A stretch of DNA of 64,000 nt from Flavobacterium aquidurense (GCF_001404985.1 NZ_JRLF01000012.1:124001-188000); one strand, 5' to 3'. Shown: positions 1 to 8,705, counted from the first letter of the stretch. The notes: generated by a model from the letters alone, not told the origin. Program-made: numbers and translations.

Positions 1-855
1 ATAGAAAATGCACCGCCAAATAAACGCGCCTGGTACGGAATGTTTCCGCAATTAGGAGCTCCAATAGGATTATTACTTTCAGGAGGAACTTTTCTATTAT
101 TGACAGATTCAATGAGCAATGAAGCTTTTATGGATTATGGATGGAGAATTCCGTTTATTGCCAGTTCACTTTTGGTAATTTTGGGGTTCTATATTCGAAC
201 AAAAATAACGGAGACGCCTTCTTTCGAAAATTCTAAAAAAGAGCAGGAAGAAGTTAAAGTTCCTTTTTTAGAGCTTGTAAAATCATATAAAAACCAACTA
301 ATTTTTGGAACTTTTGCCGCTATTACCACTTTTTTGGTTTTTTACTTAATGACTGTTTTTACCTTGAGTTGGGCAACTTCAGATTTAGGAATCGTTAAAA
401 GAAATGGATTGTTGATACAGTTGTTTTCGGTATTGTTTTTTGCCATCTTTATTCCGGTTTCGGCTGTAGTTGCAGATAAAATTGGCCGACGCAAAATGCT
501 TATTATTGCAACAGTAGCGATCGCGATTTTCGGATTTTTCTTTTCGTACTTTCTAAGTTCCGGAAACATTGTTTTAGTGACCACTTTTGCCTGTATCGGA
601 ATGGCTTTAATGGGATTCACTTATGGACCTTTGGGAACTTTTTTATCTGAACTGTTTCCAACAAACGTTCGTTATTCAGGTGCGTCCTTAACGTTTAATT
701 TGGCAGGAATTCTTGGTGCAGCATTTGCACCAATGATCGCAATTTGGTTAGCCTCTACTTATAGTGTAAGTTATGTAGGGCTGTATCTAACAATTGCGGC
801 ATGCATTTCTTTGTTTGCATTTTTGATGATTAGTAAAGAAGAACATAAGTTTTAA
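1..855 (+). CDS. MFS transporter, metabolite:H+ symporter (MHS) type, 3' part
   Basis: The reading frame is open from base 1, so the gene begins outside the window; the first in-frame ATG (position 40) is internal. The visible 285 codons cover the second half of a 12-TM permease. The opening segment, with NAPPNKRAWYG followed by PQLGAPIG, is the conserved loop and helix of the MHS group (ProP, KgtP and shikimate-type permeases). The RIPF segment after helix 6 and the cytoplasmic DKIGRRK motif also fit the major facilitator family. The substrate cannot be told from sequence; relatives carry organic acids or osmolytes with protons. A strong hairpin terminator follows. Confidence 0.85.
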   Translation: MENAPPNKRAWYGMFPQLGAPIGLLLSGGTFLLLTDSMSNEAFMDYGWRIPFIASSLLVILGFYIRTKITETPSFENSKKEQEEVKVPFLELVKSYKNQLIFGTFAAITTFLVFYLMTVFTLSWATSDLGIVKRNGLLIQLFSVLFFAIFIPVSAVVADKIGRRKMLIIATVAIAIFGFFFSYFLSSGNIVLVTTFACIGMALMGFTYGPLGTFLSELFPTNVRYSGASLTFNLAGILGAAFAPMIAIWLASTYSVSYVGLYLTIAACISLFAFLMISKEEHKF

Positions 856-900
856 AAGGTTAACATAAAGCCTGATATTATCAGGAGTAAAAATATAGGC

Positions 901-940
901 AAAGTCCGCAATCTCGATTATTATCAGGATTGCGGACTTT
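901..940 (+). terminator. Rho-independent terminator after the MFS gene
   Basis: A perfect 13-bp inverted repeat (901-913 and 928-940, AAAGTCCGCAATC and its complement) with a 14-nt loop lies 46 bp after the stop codon. The A-run and T-run at the stem ends fit an intrinsic terminator. Confidence 0.8.
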
Positions 941-1107
941 ATAATTAATAAAAAAGTAAAGGAATGTTTTTTTAGAAAATATTAAAAAATTGGTTTTGTG
1001 TTGGAATAAAAGCAATCAAATGGTTATAAAATAAAATCAAAAATTGAAGGATTTAAAAGTAAAAAGAGAGAGTCGAATCTTTTCATGAAAAGTCTATAAA
1101 TATCCCG

Positions 1108-1115
1108 TATTTTTG
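1108..1115 (+). promoter_or_regulatory. -7 box of the radical SAM gene
   Basis: TATTTTTG matches the Bacteroidota TAnnTTTG box and ends 17 bp before the TTG start codon, implying a very short leader. I see no clear TTG -33 element at the right spacing. Confidence 0.5.
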
Positions 1116-1132
1116 CAAAAAATAATGTTGCC

Positions 1133-3376
1133 TTGAAAACCAAACTTTTTGTCGTTACACCGCCTTTTACACAGCTGAATACACCATATCCGGCAACAGC
1201 ATATATAAAAGGATTTCTGAATACCAAAAATATCGAATCGGCTCAGGCTGATTTAGGTATTGATGTTATTTTGGAGTTGTTTTCGAAAAAAGGATTGATA
1301 GATTTGTTTCATTATTCTGAAAGTATTTTTGAAAATGTGTCTTCCCGAGCAGATTTGAAGGATGAAGTTTCTGATAACTCTAAGCGTATTTTTGCATTGC
1401 AGGACGAATACATCAAAACCATTGATGCTGTAATTCAGTTTTTGCAGGGGAAAAATCCAACATTGGCTTTGCAAATTTGTCAGGAAGATTTTCTGCCTGA
1501 AGCTTCACGTTTTGCACAACTGGAAGAACTCGATTGGGCTTTTGGAACCATGGGAACTCAGGACAAAGCAAAACATTTGGCGACTTTATATCTTGAAGAT
1601 ATATCCGATTATATTGTAGAATGTGTCGATGAAAATTTTGGCTTTAGCCGTTATGCTGAACGTTTAGGCCGAAGCGCCAACTCGTTTGATGAATTGTATG
1701 GAGCTTTACAATTGGAACCAACTTATATTGACGCTATTTTAATTTCGATTTTAAAAGCTAAGATTGAAACAATTCAGCCTACATTTTTTCTTATTTCGGT
1801 TCCTTTTCCGGGAAATTTATACAGTGCTTTCAGATGTGCACAATGGATTAAACAAAATCATCCCGAAATTAAGATTTCGATGGGCGGTGGTTTTCCAAAT
1901 ACCGAATTGCGTTCCCTTTCTGATGCTCGTGTTTTTGAGTTTTTCGATTTTATAACTTTAGATGATGGCGAAGTTCCGATAGAGGAATTAATTTTCAATC
2001 TTGAAAATCCAAATGATGAGACTTCGAGCGAAGTCGAGAAGCGATACAAGAGAACTTTTCTTTTAGAAGACGGAAAAGTAGTTTATAAAAACAATTCATT
2101 AAAACACGATTACAAACAAGCTTACGTAGGAACGCCTGATTATTCTGGTTTGCCTTTGGATAAATACATTTCGGTAATCGAAATTGTAAATCCGATGCAT
2201 AGAATGTGGAGCGACGGCCGTTGGAATAAACTTACTATGGCGCACGGTTGCTATTGGGGAAAATGTACTTTTTGTGATATTTCGTTAGATTATATCAAAG
2301 TATATGAACCTGTTGCTGCCAATTTGTTGTGTGATAGAATGGAAGACATGATGCTGCAAACAGGGCAAAATGGATTTCATTTTGTTGATGAAGCCGCTCC
2401 TCCAGCTTTAATGCGCGCTTTGGCTTTGGAAATTTTGCGACGAAAACTTGCAGTAACCTGGTGGACAAATATTCGATTTGAGAAAAGCTTTTCTAAAGAT
2501 TTATGTTTATTGCTAAAAGCTTCCGGTTGTATAGCTGTTTCCGGAGGTTTAGAAGTAGCTTCAGACCGATTACTCAAGTTAATTGACAAAGGCGTAACCG
2601 TAGAACAAGTAGCAAAAGTGACACGAAATTTCACTGAAGCCGGAATAATGGTTCATGCTTATTTAATGTACGGATATCCAACACAAACTATTCAGGAAAC
2701 AGTGGATAGTCTCGAAATGGTACGCCAATTGTTTGAAGCCGGAATTTTGCAATCCGGATTTTGGCATCAATTTGCCATGACAGCACACAGTCCGGTTGGA
2801 TTATATCCGGAGAAATTTGGTGTAACAAAAAAGACCGAAGCTATTGGAACGTTTGCCAATAATGATATCGATTATACAGATTCTACAGGAATCAATCATG
2901 ATAAGTTTAGTTTTGGATTAAAGAAATCGCTCTTTAATTTCATGCACGGAATTTGCTTTGATTATGAATTGCAAGATTGGTTCGATTTTAAAATTCCAAA
3001 AACCAAAATTGATCCCGATTTTATTTTTAATGCCCTCGAAGAAGGAAATGATTTCAATACAAAACCAAATGCAAAAGTGGTTTGGTTAGGAGGGAAACCT
3101 TTTACAGAGCATTTTACAAAATCTAAAAAAGGAAGATCATGGGAAATGATGAGTTTTACTTTTCATGATAAAAAAGAAAGTTTCAATATTCAGACCAATA
3201 AAGAAGAAGGAGAATGGCTGGTTGAAATTTTGACAAAAATCACAATCTCTAATGCTAAGAATTATACTTTTCAGGAAGTAAAAGCTGATTTTGAAACCAG
3301 TTTAGAAGACTTTGAATTGTTTTGGTATTCAAAACCCATAAACACTTTGCGTGAATTTGGTTTGCTGGTTTTATAA
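1133..3376 (+). CDS. B12-binding-domain type radical SAM protein
   Basis: A 747-residue protein read from a TTG start; the nearest upstream ATG (1125) is in another frame and stops at once. The N-terminal half (to about residue 290) looks like a cobalamin-binding-type region, with a GGG turn near 251. A radical SAM core follows, with cluster cysteines C373, C378 and C381. The spacing is CX4CX2C instead of the usual CX3CX2C. The later GGLE and YLMYGYPTQT segments fit SAM-binding strands of the barrel. Substrate unknown; related proteins methylate or rearrange unactivated carbons. The gene is monocistronic and converges on the next gene with a 2-bp gap. Residues 295-302 are encoded by a repeat-like palindrome, listed separately. 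Confidence 0.8.
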   Translation: MKTKLFVVTPPFTQLNTPYPATAYIKGFLNTKNIESAQADLGIDVILELFSKKGLIDLFHYSESIFENVSSRADLKDEVSDNSKRIFALQDEYIKTIDAVIQFLQGKNPTLALQICQEDFLPEASRFAQLEELDWAFGTMGTQDKAKHLATLYLEDISDYIVECVDENFGFSRYAERLGRSANSFDELYGALQLEPTYIDAILISILKAKIETIQPTFFLISVPFPGNLYSAFRCAQWIKQNHPEIKISMGGGFPNTELRSLSDARVFEFFDFITLDDGEVPIEELIFNLENPNDETSSEVEKRYKRTFLLEDGKVVYKNNSLKHDYKQAYVGTPDYSGLPLDKYISVIEIVNPMHRMWSDGRWNKLTMAHGCYWGKCTFCDISLDYIKVYEPVAANLLCDRMEDMMLQTGQNGFHFVDEAAPPALMRALALEILRRKLAVTWWTNIRFEKSFSKDLCLLLKASGCIAVSGGLEVASDRLLKLIDKGVTVEQVAKVTRNFTEAGIMVHAYLMYGYPTQTIQETVDSLEMVRQLFEAGILQSGFWHQFAMTAHSPVGLYPEKFGVTKKTEAIGTFANNDIDYTDSTGINHDKFSFGLKKSLFNFMHGICFDYELQDWFDFKIPKTKIDPDFIFNALEEGNDFNTKPNAKVVWLGGKPFTEHFTKSKKGRSWEMMSFTFHDKKESFNIQTNKEEGEWLVEILTKITISNAKNYTFQEVKADFETSLEDFELFWYSKPINTLREFGLLVL
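2020..2035. repeat. Small palindrome inside the radical SAM gene
   Basis: GACTTCG-AG-CGAAGTC is a 7-bp-stem hairpin inside codons 296-301, followed by GAGAAGC. It resembles the short CTTCG/CGAAG palindromes common between flavobacterial genes, but here it is in frame and encodes a hydrophilic, probably surface, loop between the two domains. Confidence 0.45.
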
Positions 3377-3378
3377 TT

Positions 3379-4143
3379 TCAATAAGAAACAATTTCGCCA
3401 TCTTCCGGAATCGAAACTTTATGAAAAAGATTGTTTTGTTCTAAAGCGAATTTCAATTCAGATCTTTTTGTTGGGCAATGATTTAAAGCTTCTAAATGAT
3501 TGGCTAAAATATACTTAGGCGCTAAAGCAACAAATTTCAGGATATCATTCATTCGCATTAATAAAGGCTGACCAATATCTAATCTTGCTGTTCCGCAAGC
3601 TACGACTGCAATTTCTGGTTTAAATTCGACCAGAACTTTTTGTACGTGTTCCGTAAAAATGGTGTCAGAGCTTATGTATATTGATTTCTCATTAGGCAAT
3701 TCGATATGAAAACCCATAACGTTTCCCATAAATTTCGCAATAAATCCGTAGCCATGAATAGCTGGAATTCCTATAATTCTGCCTCCTAAAAATTCTTGTG
3801 GTTCCCAATAATTTAAACTTTGTATTATGTTTAAACCTCGTGCAGTTAAAGCACTTTGATCTTTTGTACTGCAAATTACCGGAATACTTTTACGTCGTAG
3901 AAAAACTTCTCCTGCTTTGTCAATATGATCCGGATGTAAATGTGTAATCAGGCAAATAGTAACTCTGCTTAAAATATCTCTGCTATTTTTGGGTAAAGCA
4001 ACAAGTGGATTTCTATGGGGGTTATAACGAAAAATCGTAAAAGGAGGAATCGTTTTTCTTTTTCCCAACATTGGATCAACCAATATAACATCGGTTTCAG
4101 TTTCAATAACTAAAGTGGCGTTGCGTAAATGATGTAATTTCAT
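3379..4143 (-). CDS. MBL-fold metallo-hydrolase, UlaG-like
   Basis: A 254-residue cytoplasmic protein with no signal peptide. The metal-binding motif is THLHPDH (H68, H70, D72, H73), and later conserved points are the HGYG segment near the middle, the SSDT aspartate and the NHLEALNHC histidines near the C-terminus. This pattern matches the UlaG / beta-lactamase superfamily-2 group of lactonases and phosphodiesterases. The substrate is not recognisable. The gene converges with the radical SAM gene, whose stop is 2 bp away, and has no operon partner. Confidence 0.8.
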   Translation of the reverse strand: MKLHHLRNATLVIETETDVILVDPMLGKRKTIPPFTIFRYNPHRNPLVALPKNSRDILSRVTICLITHLHPDHIDKAGEVFLRRKSIPVICSTKDQSALTARGLNIIQSLNYWEPQEFLGGRIIGIPAIHGYGFIAKFMGNVMGFHIELPNEKSIYISSDTIFTEHVQKVLVEFKPEIAVVACGTARLDIGQPLLMRMNDILKFVALAPKYILANHLEALNHCPTKRSELKFALEQNNLFHKVSIPEDGEIVSY

Positions 4144-4344
4144 ATCGAGGAAAATTAGATATTAAAAATACGAAAGTTTTTTAAAATTAATTTTACAGTT
4201 TTTTCCTTATTTGTATTAAAAATATAATTTTTTAGAATTACGCAATTATTATAAGTATTTTGAATGTATTGTGTTTATTTAAAGGTCAATTAAGCGAAAA
4301 TTGCTTTTTCTTGTTTATTGTAAAAGCTTTGAAAGTCAAAAAAA

Positions 4345-5028
4345 CTACATCGTAAATCTAAATCCAATTCCGTGAAGGTTTTCTATAGAAATACCTTTCT
4401 CATTAATTAAAATTTTACGCAGCCGCGAAATAAAAACATCCAGGCTTCTTCCCATAAAATAATCATCAGTTCCCCAAAGTGAGGTTAAGATTTGTTCCCT
4501 TTTTAAAACGGAATTTTTATTGTCCAGAAATAATTTCAACAATTCAGCTTCGCGTTGTGTAAGACTGATTTTTTCACTTTCGTTAAAAAGAATAAAATTA
4601 TTCGTGTCAAATTGATACTTTCCAATTTCATAAACAGATTTGTCTACAGGAATACTTTTCTGAGAACGTTTTAGAAATATTTCGATTTTCAGCAGCAATT
4701 CTTCAATACTAAAAGGTTTTACCAAATAATCATCAGCGCCCAGTCGCAAACCTTTAATCCGATCTTCTTTTAATGTTTTTGCAGAGAGAAAAATAATCGG
4801 GATATCAGTATTTATTTTTCTGATTTCTGTAGCCAATTCAAAACCATCCATTTTTGGCATCATGATATCAAAAATACAAATGTCAAAATTTTCTTTTTTA
4901 AAGGTTTCCAAACCCAATTTTCCGTCGCAGCAATGAATCACTTCATAATTGTTTTGTTCCAGATTATCTTTGGTCAAAAACGCAAGTGTTTCATCGTCTT
5001 CGGTATAAAGTATTTTGAATTGTTTCAT
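4345..5028 (-). CDS. OmpR-family response regulator
   Basis: 227 residues. An N-terminal receiver domain carries the acidic pair D11/D12, the phosphoacceptor D54 in FDIMMPKMDG, and the conserved lysine in DDYLVKPF. A C-terminal winged-helix domain (about 130-227) has the typical LTQREAELL and GRSLDVFISRLRK segments. Its start overlaps the end of the sensor kinase gene by 4 bases (ATGA), so the two are translationally coupled. It resembles RprY-type regulators of Bacteroidota. The phased TTAACA array upstream of the operon (6343-6390) is a good candidate for its own binding site. Confidence 0.92.
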   Translation of the reverse strand: MKQFKILYTEDDETLAFLTKDNLEQNNYEVIHCCDGKLGLETFKKENFDICIFDIMMPKMDGFELATEIRKINTDIPIIFLSAKTLKEDRIKGLRLGADDYLVKPFSIEELLLKIEIFLKRSQKSIPVDKSVYEIGKYQFDTNNFILFNESEKISLTQREAELLKLFLDNKNSVLKREQILTSLWGTDDYFMGRSLDVFISRLRKILINEKGISIENLHGIGFRFTM

Positions 5029-6287
5029 TTTTTATAAGGAATAGACAAAGTTATTGTAATGCCGTTTGTAGCGTTGTTTTCGACTTTTATTTTCCAGTTA
5101 TGCAAGTTGCAAATTTCTTTTACATAATACAAACCAAGTCCAAAACCATTTACCTCGTTGCTTTTCTCGTTTTGTGCGCGATAGAACTTATCAAAGATAA
5201 AAGACAAGTTTTTAGGAGCAATTCCAATTCCGTTATCGATAAATTCCAGTTTTAAAGTCGAATTTTCGGGTGCAATTCCAATTATGATTTCCGGTTTCTC
5301 ATTACTGTATTTAATAGCATTATCAAGTAAATTATAAACCAGATTTGAAAAATGAAAAACATCAGTTTCTATTTGATAATCACCAGAAATCATTTCTAAA
5401 TTTATAGAAGCTTCAGGATATTTCAACTGAATATTTTCGATAGTTTCTTCGATAACAGGAACAATTAAAACTGTTTCTTTTTTTAGTTCTAACGGGGCAT
5501 AATCTGATTTGGCAATATTTAAAATTTTCTCAATATGATTGTTCAGTTTATGACTCTGATTGATAATTATATTCGTGTATGTATGAAGTTTTTTGTCGTC
5601 TTTAATCGGATTTTGTTCACTTAAATATTTCGAAGCAATTAAAATGGAAGATAATGGCGTTTTGAATTCATGTGTCATATTGTTGATAAAGTCACGTTGT
5701 AATTCAGAATATTTCTTTTGCTGTAAAAGCGTAAATATCGAATATACATAGATCAATAAAATAAGTATTAATGCAATCGAAAGGACAAACCAAAAACGCA
5801 TTGAACTAAATAGATAAGTAGTTTCGTTGGGAAATCGAATCGCAAAATAATACACTAAGTTTTTATGCTTAGGGAAAGAAACTGTTCTTTTAGCTTTTTC
5901 TTTTTCAGAAAATGAAATGTATTTTCCGTAGACCATTTCATCACTTTGACAATTATATACTGCGTACTCAAAATCAGTTATAATATTCATTTTTTTAAAC
6001 TCTGATCTCAAATAGAATTCTAAAATATCCGGTTCAAAATCGTTCTGGATATTTACAATATAATAGTCGTTTGATATTTTTTGTACAGGATTCTGACAGG
6101 ATGATTCGTGATCTTTTCCTTCATATAGTTTTCTGGCAACTTCAAGTAAAGCAATATTTACTTTCTGGCTCAGTTTCTTTTGTTCTAAAGTAAAAGCCTC
6201 TTTTGTCCAAAGCAATTGTGCAACCAGAATACTAATAATGGCAACAAGTCCCAGAAGGATAATACTATTGAGTTTGTTTATTTTCAA
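5025..6287 (-). CDS. Sensor histidine kinase (RprX-like)
   Basis: 420 residues. TM1 (about 8-28) and TM2 (about 166-188) enclose a periplasmic sensor region of about 135 residues with two cysteines (C64, C113). The HisKA box has H206 in THEFKTPLSSI, followed by the ATPase N box (NLLDNAIKYS), DNGIGI and GFGLGLYYV motifs. It is first in the operon with the response regulator. A consensus promoter lies just upstream. The signal is unknown, but the divergent DUF1573 gene and the L,D-transpeptidase beyond it suggest envelope stress. Confidence 0.92.
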   Translation of the reverse strand: MKINKLNSIILLGLVAIISILVAQLLWTKEAFTLEQKKLSQKVNIALLEVARKLYEGKDHESSCQNPVQKISNDYYIVNIQNDFEPDILEFYLRSEFKKMNIITDFEYAVYNCQSDEMVYGKYISFSEKEKAKRTVSFPKHKNLVYYFAIRFPNETTYLFSSMRFWFVLSIALILILLIYVYSIFTLLQQKKYSELQRDFINNMTHEFKTPLSSILIASKYLSEQNPIKDDKKLHTYTNIIINQSHKLNNHIEKILNIAKSDYAPLELKKETVLIVPVIEETIENIQLKYPEASINLEMISGDYQIETDVFHFSNLVYNLLDNAIKYSNEKPEIIIGIAPENSTLKLEFIDNGIGIAPKNLSFIFDKFYRAQNEKSNEVNGFGLGLYYVKEICNLHNWKIKVENNATNGITITLSIPYKK

Positions 6288-6318
6288 GAAAAAGGTGTTT
6301 TTAAAATGTAATATTAAT

Positions 6319-6349
6319 CAAATTTAAGCTTAAAAACAGCTATTAACAA
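6319..6349 (-). promoter_or_regulatory. Promoter of the two-component operon
   Basis: On the minus strand, TTG (6349-6347), a 20-bp spacer and TAAATTTG (6326-6319) fit the Bacteroidota TTG-N17-23-TAnnTTTG consensus. The -33 element overlaps the first TTAACA half-site of the adjacent array, so regulator binding would affect this promoter. Confidence 0.65.
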
Positions 6350-6390
6350 GTCGTTAACAAAGATTTGAAAGCGGTTAACAGCGGTTTGAA
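6343..6390. promoter_or_regulatory. Helix-phased TTAACA/TTTGAA array, likely response-regulator site
   Basis: TTAACA occurs at 6343, 6354 and 6375, and TTTGAA at 6364 and 6385, so half-sites recur every 10-11 bp on one face of the helix. Put another way, a 17-bp unit (GTTAACA-N4-TTTGAA) is directly repeated at 6353 and 6374 (14 of 17 identical, 21-bp period). OmpR/PhoB-type regulators bind such repeats. The array lies between the divergent promoters of the two-component operon and the DUF1573 gene. Confidence 0.6.
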
Positions 6391-6401
6391 TTTGTCTGAA
6401 T

Positions 6402-6409
6402 TATCTTTG
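6402..6409 (+). promoter_or_regulatory. -7 box of the DUF1573 gene
   Basis: TATCTTTG matches TAnnTTTG. No TTG is at a 17-23 bp spacing; that place is occupied by the TTTGAA end of the phased array. This suggests an activator-dependent promoter. Confidence 0.6.
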
Positions 6410-6450
6410 TAAAACAAAATTAGAACTATAAACCATTAATATCTATAACT

Positions 6451-6864
6451 ATGAAAATGATTAAAATTTCGATGTTAGCTTTAGCTTTAAGCTTAATGTC
6501 TTTTTCAGCAATTGCGCCAATCAAATCGATTGCTGCTGAAACAAAAAATGAAACAACAGCTTCTACAATTGTATGGAAAGCAGAAACTATTGATGTAGGT
6601 CAAATTCCTCAGGGAACGCCAAAAGCAATTGTTTATGAATTTAAAAATACAGGAAAAACGGCAGTTGTAATTACAAACGTTCAGGGATCTTGTGGTTGTA
6701 CAGCAACAGATTACACAAAAGAGCCAATTTTACCTGGTAAATCAGCTAAAGTAACAGCAACGTATAATGCAGCAAACAAAGGCGGCTTTACAAAAACAGT
6801 AACTGTAACAACAAGTGCAGAAACAGCTCCCAAAATACTTACTTTAAAAGGAACAGTAATTTAA
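6451..6864 (+). CDS. DUF1573 exported protein
   Basis: 137 residues: a signal peptide (about 1-28, ending near IAAE), then a single Ig-like DUF1573 domain with the conserved VQGSCGCTATDYTKEPILPG core and a terminal KGTV strand. Proteins of this family are common small periplasmic or outer-membrane-facing proteins of Bacteroidota with no defined function. It is divergent from the two-component operon and has a -7 box preceded by the phased TTAACA array, so it is the probable main target of that system. A terminator separates it from the next gene. Confidence 0.85.
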   Translation: MKMIKISMLALALSLMSFSAIAPIKSIAAETKNETTASTIVWKAETIDVGQIPQGTPKAIVYEFKNTGKTAVVITNVQGSCGCTATDYTKEPILPGKSAKVTATYNAANKGGFTKTVTVTTSAETAPKILTLKGTVI

Positions 6865-6891
6865 AAATAAAGGTTGGTTATAAAGTGGCAG

Positions 6892-6922
6892 CTCCGGATA
6901 TATAATGTATCCGGAGTCTTTT
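6892..6922 (+). terminator. Terminator after the DUF1573 gene
   Basis: CTCCGGATA (6892-6900) and TATCCGGAG (6908-6916) form a 9-bp stem with a 7-nt loop, followed by TCTTTTTT. It lies inside the frame upstream of 7027, which argues that the next protein starts at 7027 and not further upstream. Confidence 0.85.
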
Positions 6923-7026
6923 TTATACCTTTTTCTAAAGTGGAAAAGATTATAAAGGCAATATTATTTTTTTCTGAAATGCTTTGTTTTCATCAAAACT
7001 TTTCTATTTTTATTAAAAAAAAGATT

Positions 7027-8598
7027 ATGAAAATTTTGCATTCGCTTGTAGCTGTTGTGCTTCTTTTAAGTGTTGTTTCATGTAATAAAAAAGCAGAAAA
7101 AAAAGAATTAAAGACTACAGAAAAAGCGATTCCTGAACTTAAAATTACAATCGACAGTGTAAAAATTACTTCATTTTATCAAACATATCCTAAATTGATA
7201 AAATTTCAGAATGAAGTTCTGGCTTTATACAAGAAAAACAAATCTACTCAGTTATGGCTGGATAATAGAGGAGTGGTCGAATATGGAAATACCTTGTTTG
7301 ATAAATATAAAGGGCTGGATCAGGAAGGTTTGAAAGCTAATTTTCCCTATAAAGAAAAAATCAATCCTATTTTTGAGCATACGGCGGAAAATAAATTATC
7401 ACAAACTGACACCGATTTGATGATTTCAAATTTGTATTTTTATTATGTTCAGAAAGTTTCTGGCGTAGATGAAAAAACGACCAGATCATTAGAATGGCTT
7501 TTACCCCGTAAAAAAGTAAACTATCAGGTTTTTTCAGATTCTATTTATAAAAAATCTACTATTAGCGACGACAAAAAAAGCAAAATGTTCAGCCAATATT
7601 ATAAGCTACGTGATGCACTTCATAAATACAGGGAAATTGAGAAAAAAGGAGGATGGAAAACTATTGAAACCGATGAAGATTTTAAAAGCCTTAAATTAGG
7701 AGATTCTGTTGCTGCAATTGGGCAAATTAGAGAAAGACTTTATATAACGAGTGATCTTAAAGAAAACAGCAAAAGCAATATTTGTGATTCTGTTTTGATA
7801 AAAGCAATTAGAAGCTACGAATTACATCACGGGTTAACGCCTAAAAACACCATTTTACCGGAACATATTGCAGAATTGAATATTCCTGTTTCGGATAGAA
7901 TTAAAACAATCATTGCAAACATGGAGCGTTGCAGATGGATTGATCCTGAACTTGAAAAAGGTAAAGAATACATTGAAGTTAATATTCCGGAATTTAGATT
8001 ATACTTAATTCGAAATCATGAAATTGCTTTTGTTTCGCCAGTTGTGGTAGGAAAAGCAATGACAAAAACGGTTGTTTTTAGCGGTATGATGAATAATATC
8101 GTCTTTAGTCCGTATTGGAATGTGCCTCCAAGCATTATCAAAAGTGAGATAAAACCCGGAATGGCTAAAAATAAAAATTATTTAGCCCAGAAAAATCTGG
8201 AATGGAATAATGGTGCAGTTCGTCAGTTACCAGGAAAAAACAATTCGCTTGGTTTGGTGAAGTTTTTATTCCCGAATTCAAATAATATTTATTTGCATGA
8301 TACACCGGCAAAAAGTTTGTTCGAAAGAGAAAACAGGGCTTTTAGTCATGGTTGCGTCCGCGTAGGAAAACCTAGAGAATTAGCAATAGAAATTTTAAAA
8401 CAAGATCCAAGTATGACTCCGGAGAGAATCGATAAAGCAATGCACGCCGGTAAAGAAAGCTGGTATACTTTAAAAAAGAAAATTCCGGTTTATATTGGGT
8501 ATTTTACCGCTTGGGTAGATCGTGACGGCAATTTGAACTTTTATAAAGATGTTTATAATCGAGATGAAAGTTTGATAAAATTACTTACCGAAGAATAA
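7027..8598 (+). CDS. L,D-transpeptidase (YkuD domain), lipoprotein
   Basis: 523 residues from the ATG at 7027, chosen because it gives a lipoprotein signal (VVLLLSVVSC then NKK) and because a terminator lies in the upstream open frame. The central part has a peptidoglycan-binding-like helical region. The YkuD domain carries the conserved histidine in YLHDTP and the catalytic C443 in the SHGCVRV motif. The long N-terminal scaffold is like YcbB/LdtD-type enzymes. It should form 3-3 peptidoglycan cross-links or attach proteins in the periplasm. Its place next to an envelope-type two-component system is suggestive only. Confidence 0.88.
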   Translation: MKILHSLVAVVLLLSVVSCNKKAEKKELKTTEKAIPELKITIDSVKITSFYQTYPKLIKFQNEVLALYKKNKSTQLWLDNRGVVEYGNTLFDKYKGLDQEGLKANFPYKEKINPIFEHTAENKLSQTDTDLMISNLYFYYVQKVSGVDEKTTRSLEWLLPRKKVNYQVFSDSIYKKSTISDDKKSKMFSQYYKLRDALHKYREIEKKGGWKTIETDEDFKSLKLGDSVAAIGQIRERLYITSDLKENSKSNICDSVLIKAIRSYELHHGLTPKNTILPEHIAELNIPVSDRIKTIIANMERCRWIDPELEKGKEYIEVNIPEFRLYLIRNHEIAFVSPVVVGKAMTKTVVFSGMMNNIVFSPYWNVPPSIIKSEIKPGMAKNKNYLAQKNLEWNNGAVRQLPGKNNSLGLVKFLFPNSNNIYLHDTPAKSLFERENRAFSHGCVRVGKPRELAIEILKQDPSMTPERIDKAMHAGKESWYTLKKKIPVYIGYFTAWVDRDGNLNFYKDVYNRDESLIKLLTEE

Positions 8599-8615
8599 AA
8601 TCTACGAGAGGTTTT

Positions 8616-8702
8616 GCCACGAATTTCACGAATTTGCACTAATTTATTATTTACAAATGCTAAAAAATTAATTCGCGAAAATTTGTGTAATTCGTGGTAA
8701 AA
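8616..8702. repeat. Imperfect palindromic repeat, CCACGAATT family
   Basis: Left arm 8616-8649 begins GCCACGAATTTCACGAATTT; right arm 8669-8702 is its imperfect complement ending ATTCGTGGTAAAA. It fills the gap between two convergent genes and can fold into one long hairpin. A close relative is at 54255-54307. Confidence 0.75.
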
Positions 8703-8705
8703 AAA

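Noticed and set aside
1024..1227. 67-codon open frame on the minus strand before the radical SAM gene
   Set aside because: It overlaps the start of a strong gene on the opposite strand and has no motif or promoter.
6874..7026. Longer N-terminus for the L,D-transpeptidase from 6874
   Set aside because: It would include the terminator hairpin at 6892-6922 and hide the lipoprotein signal that begins at 7027.
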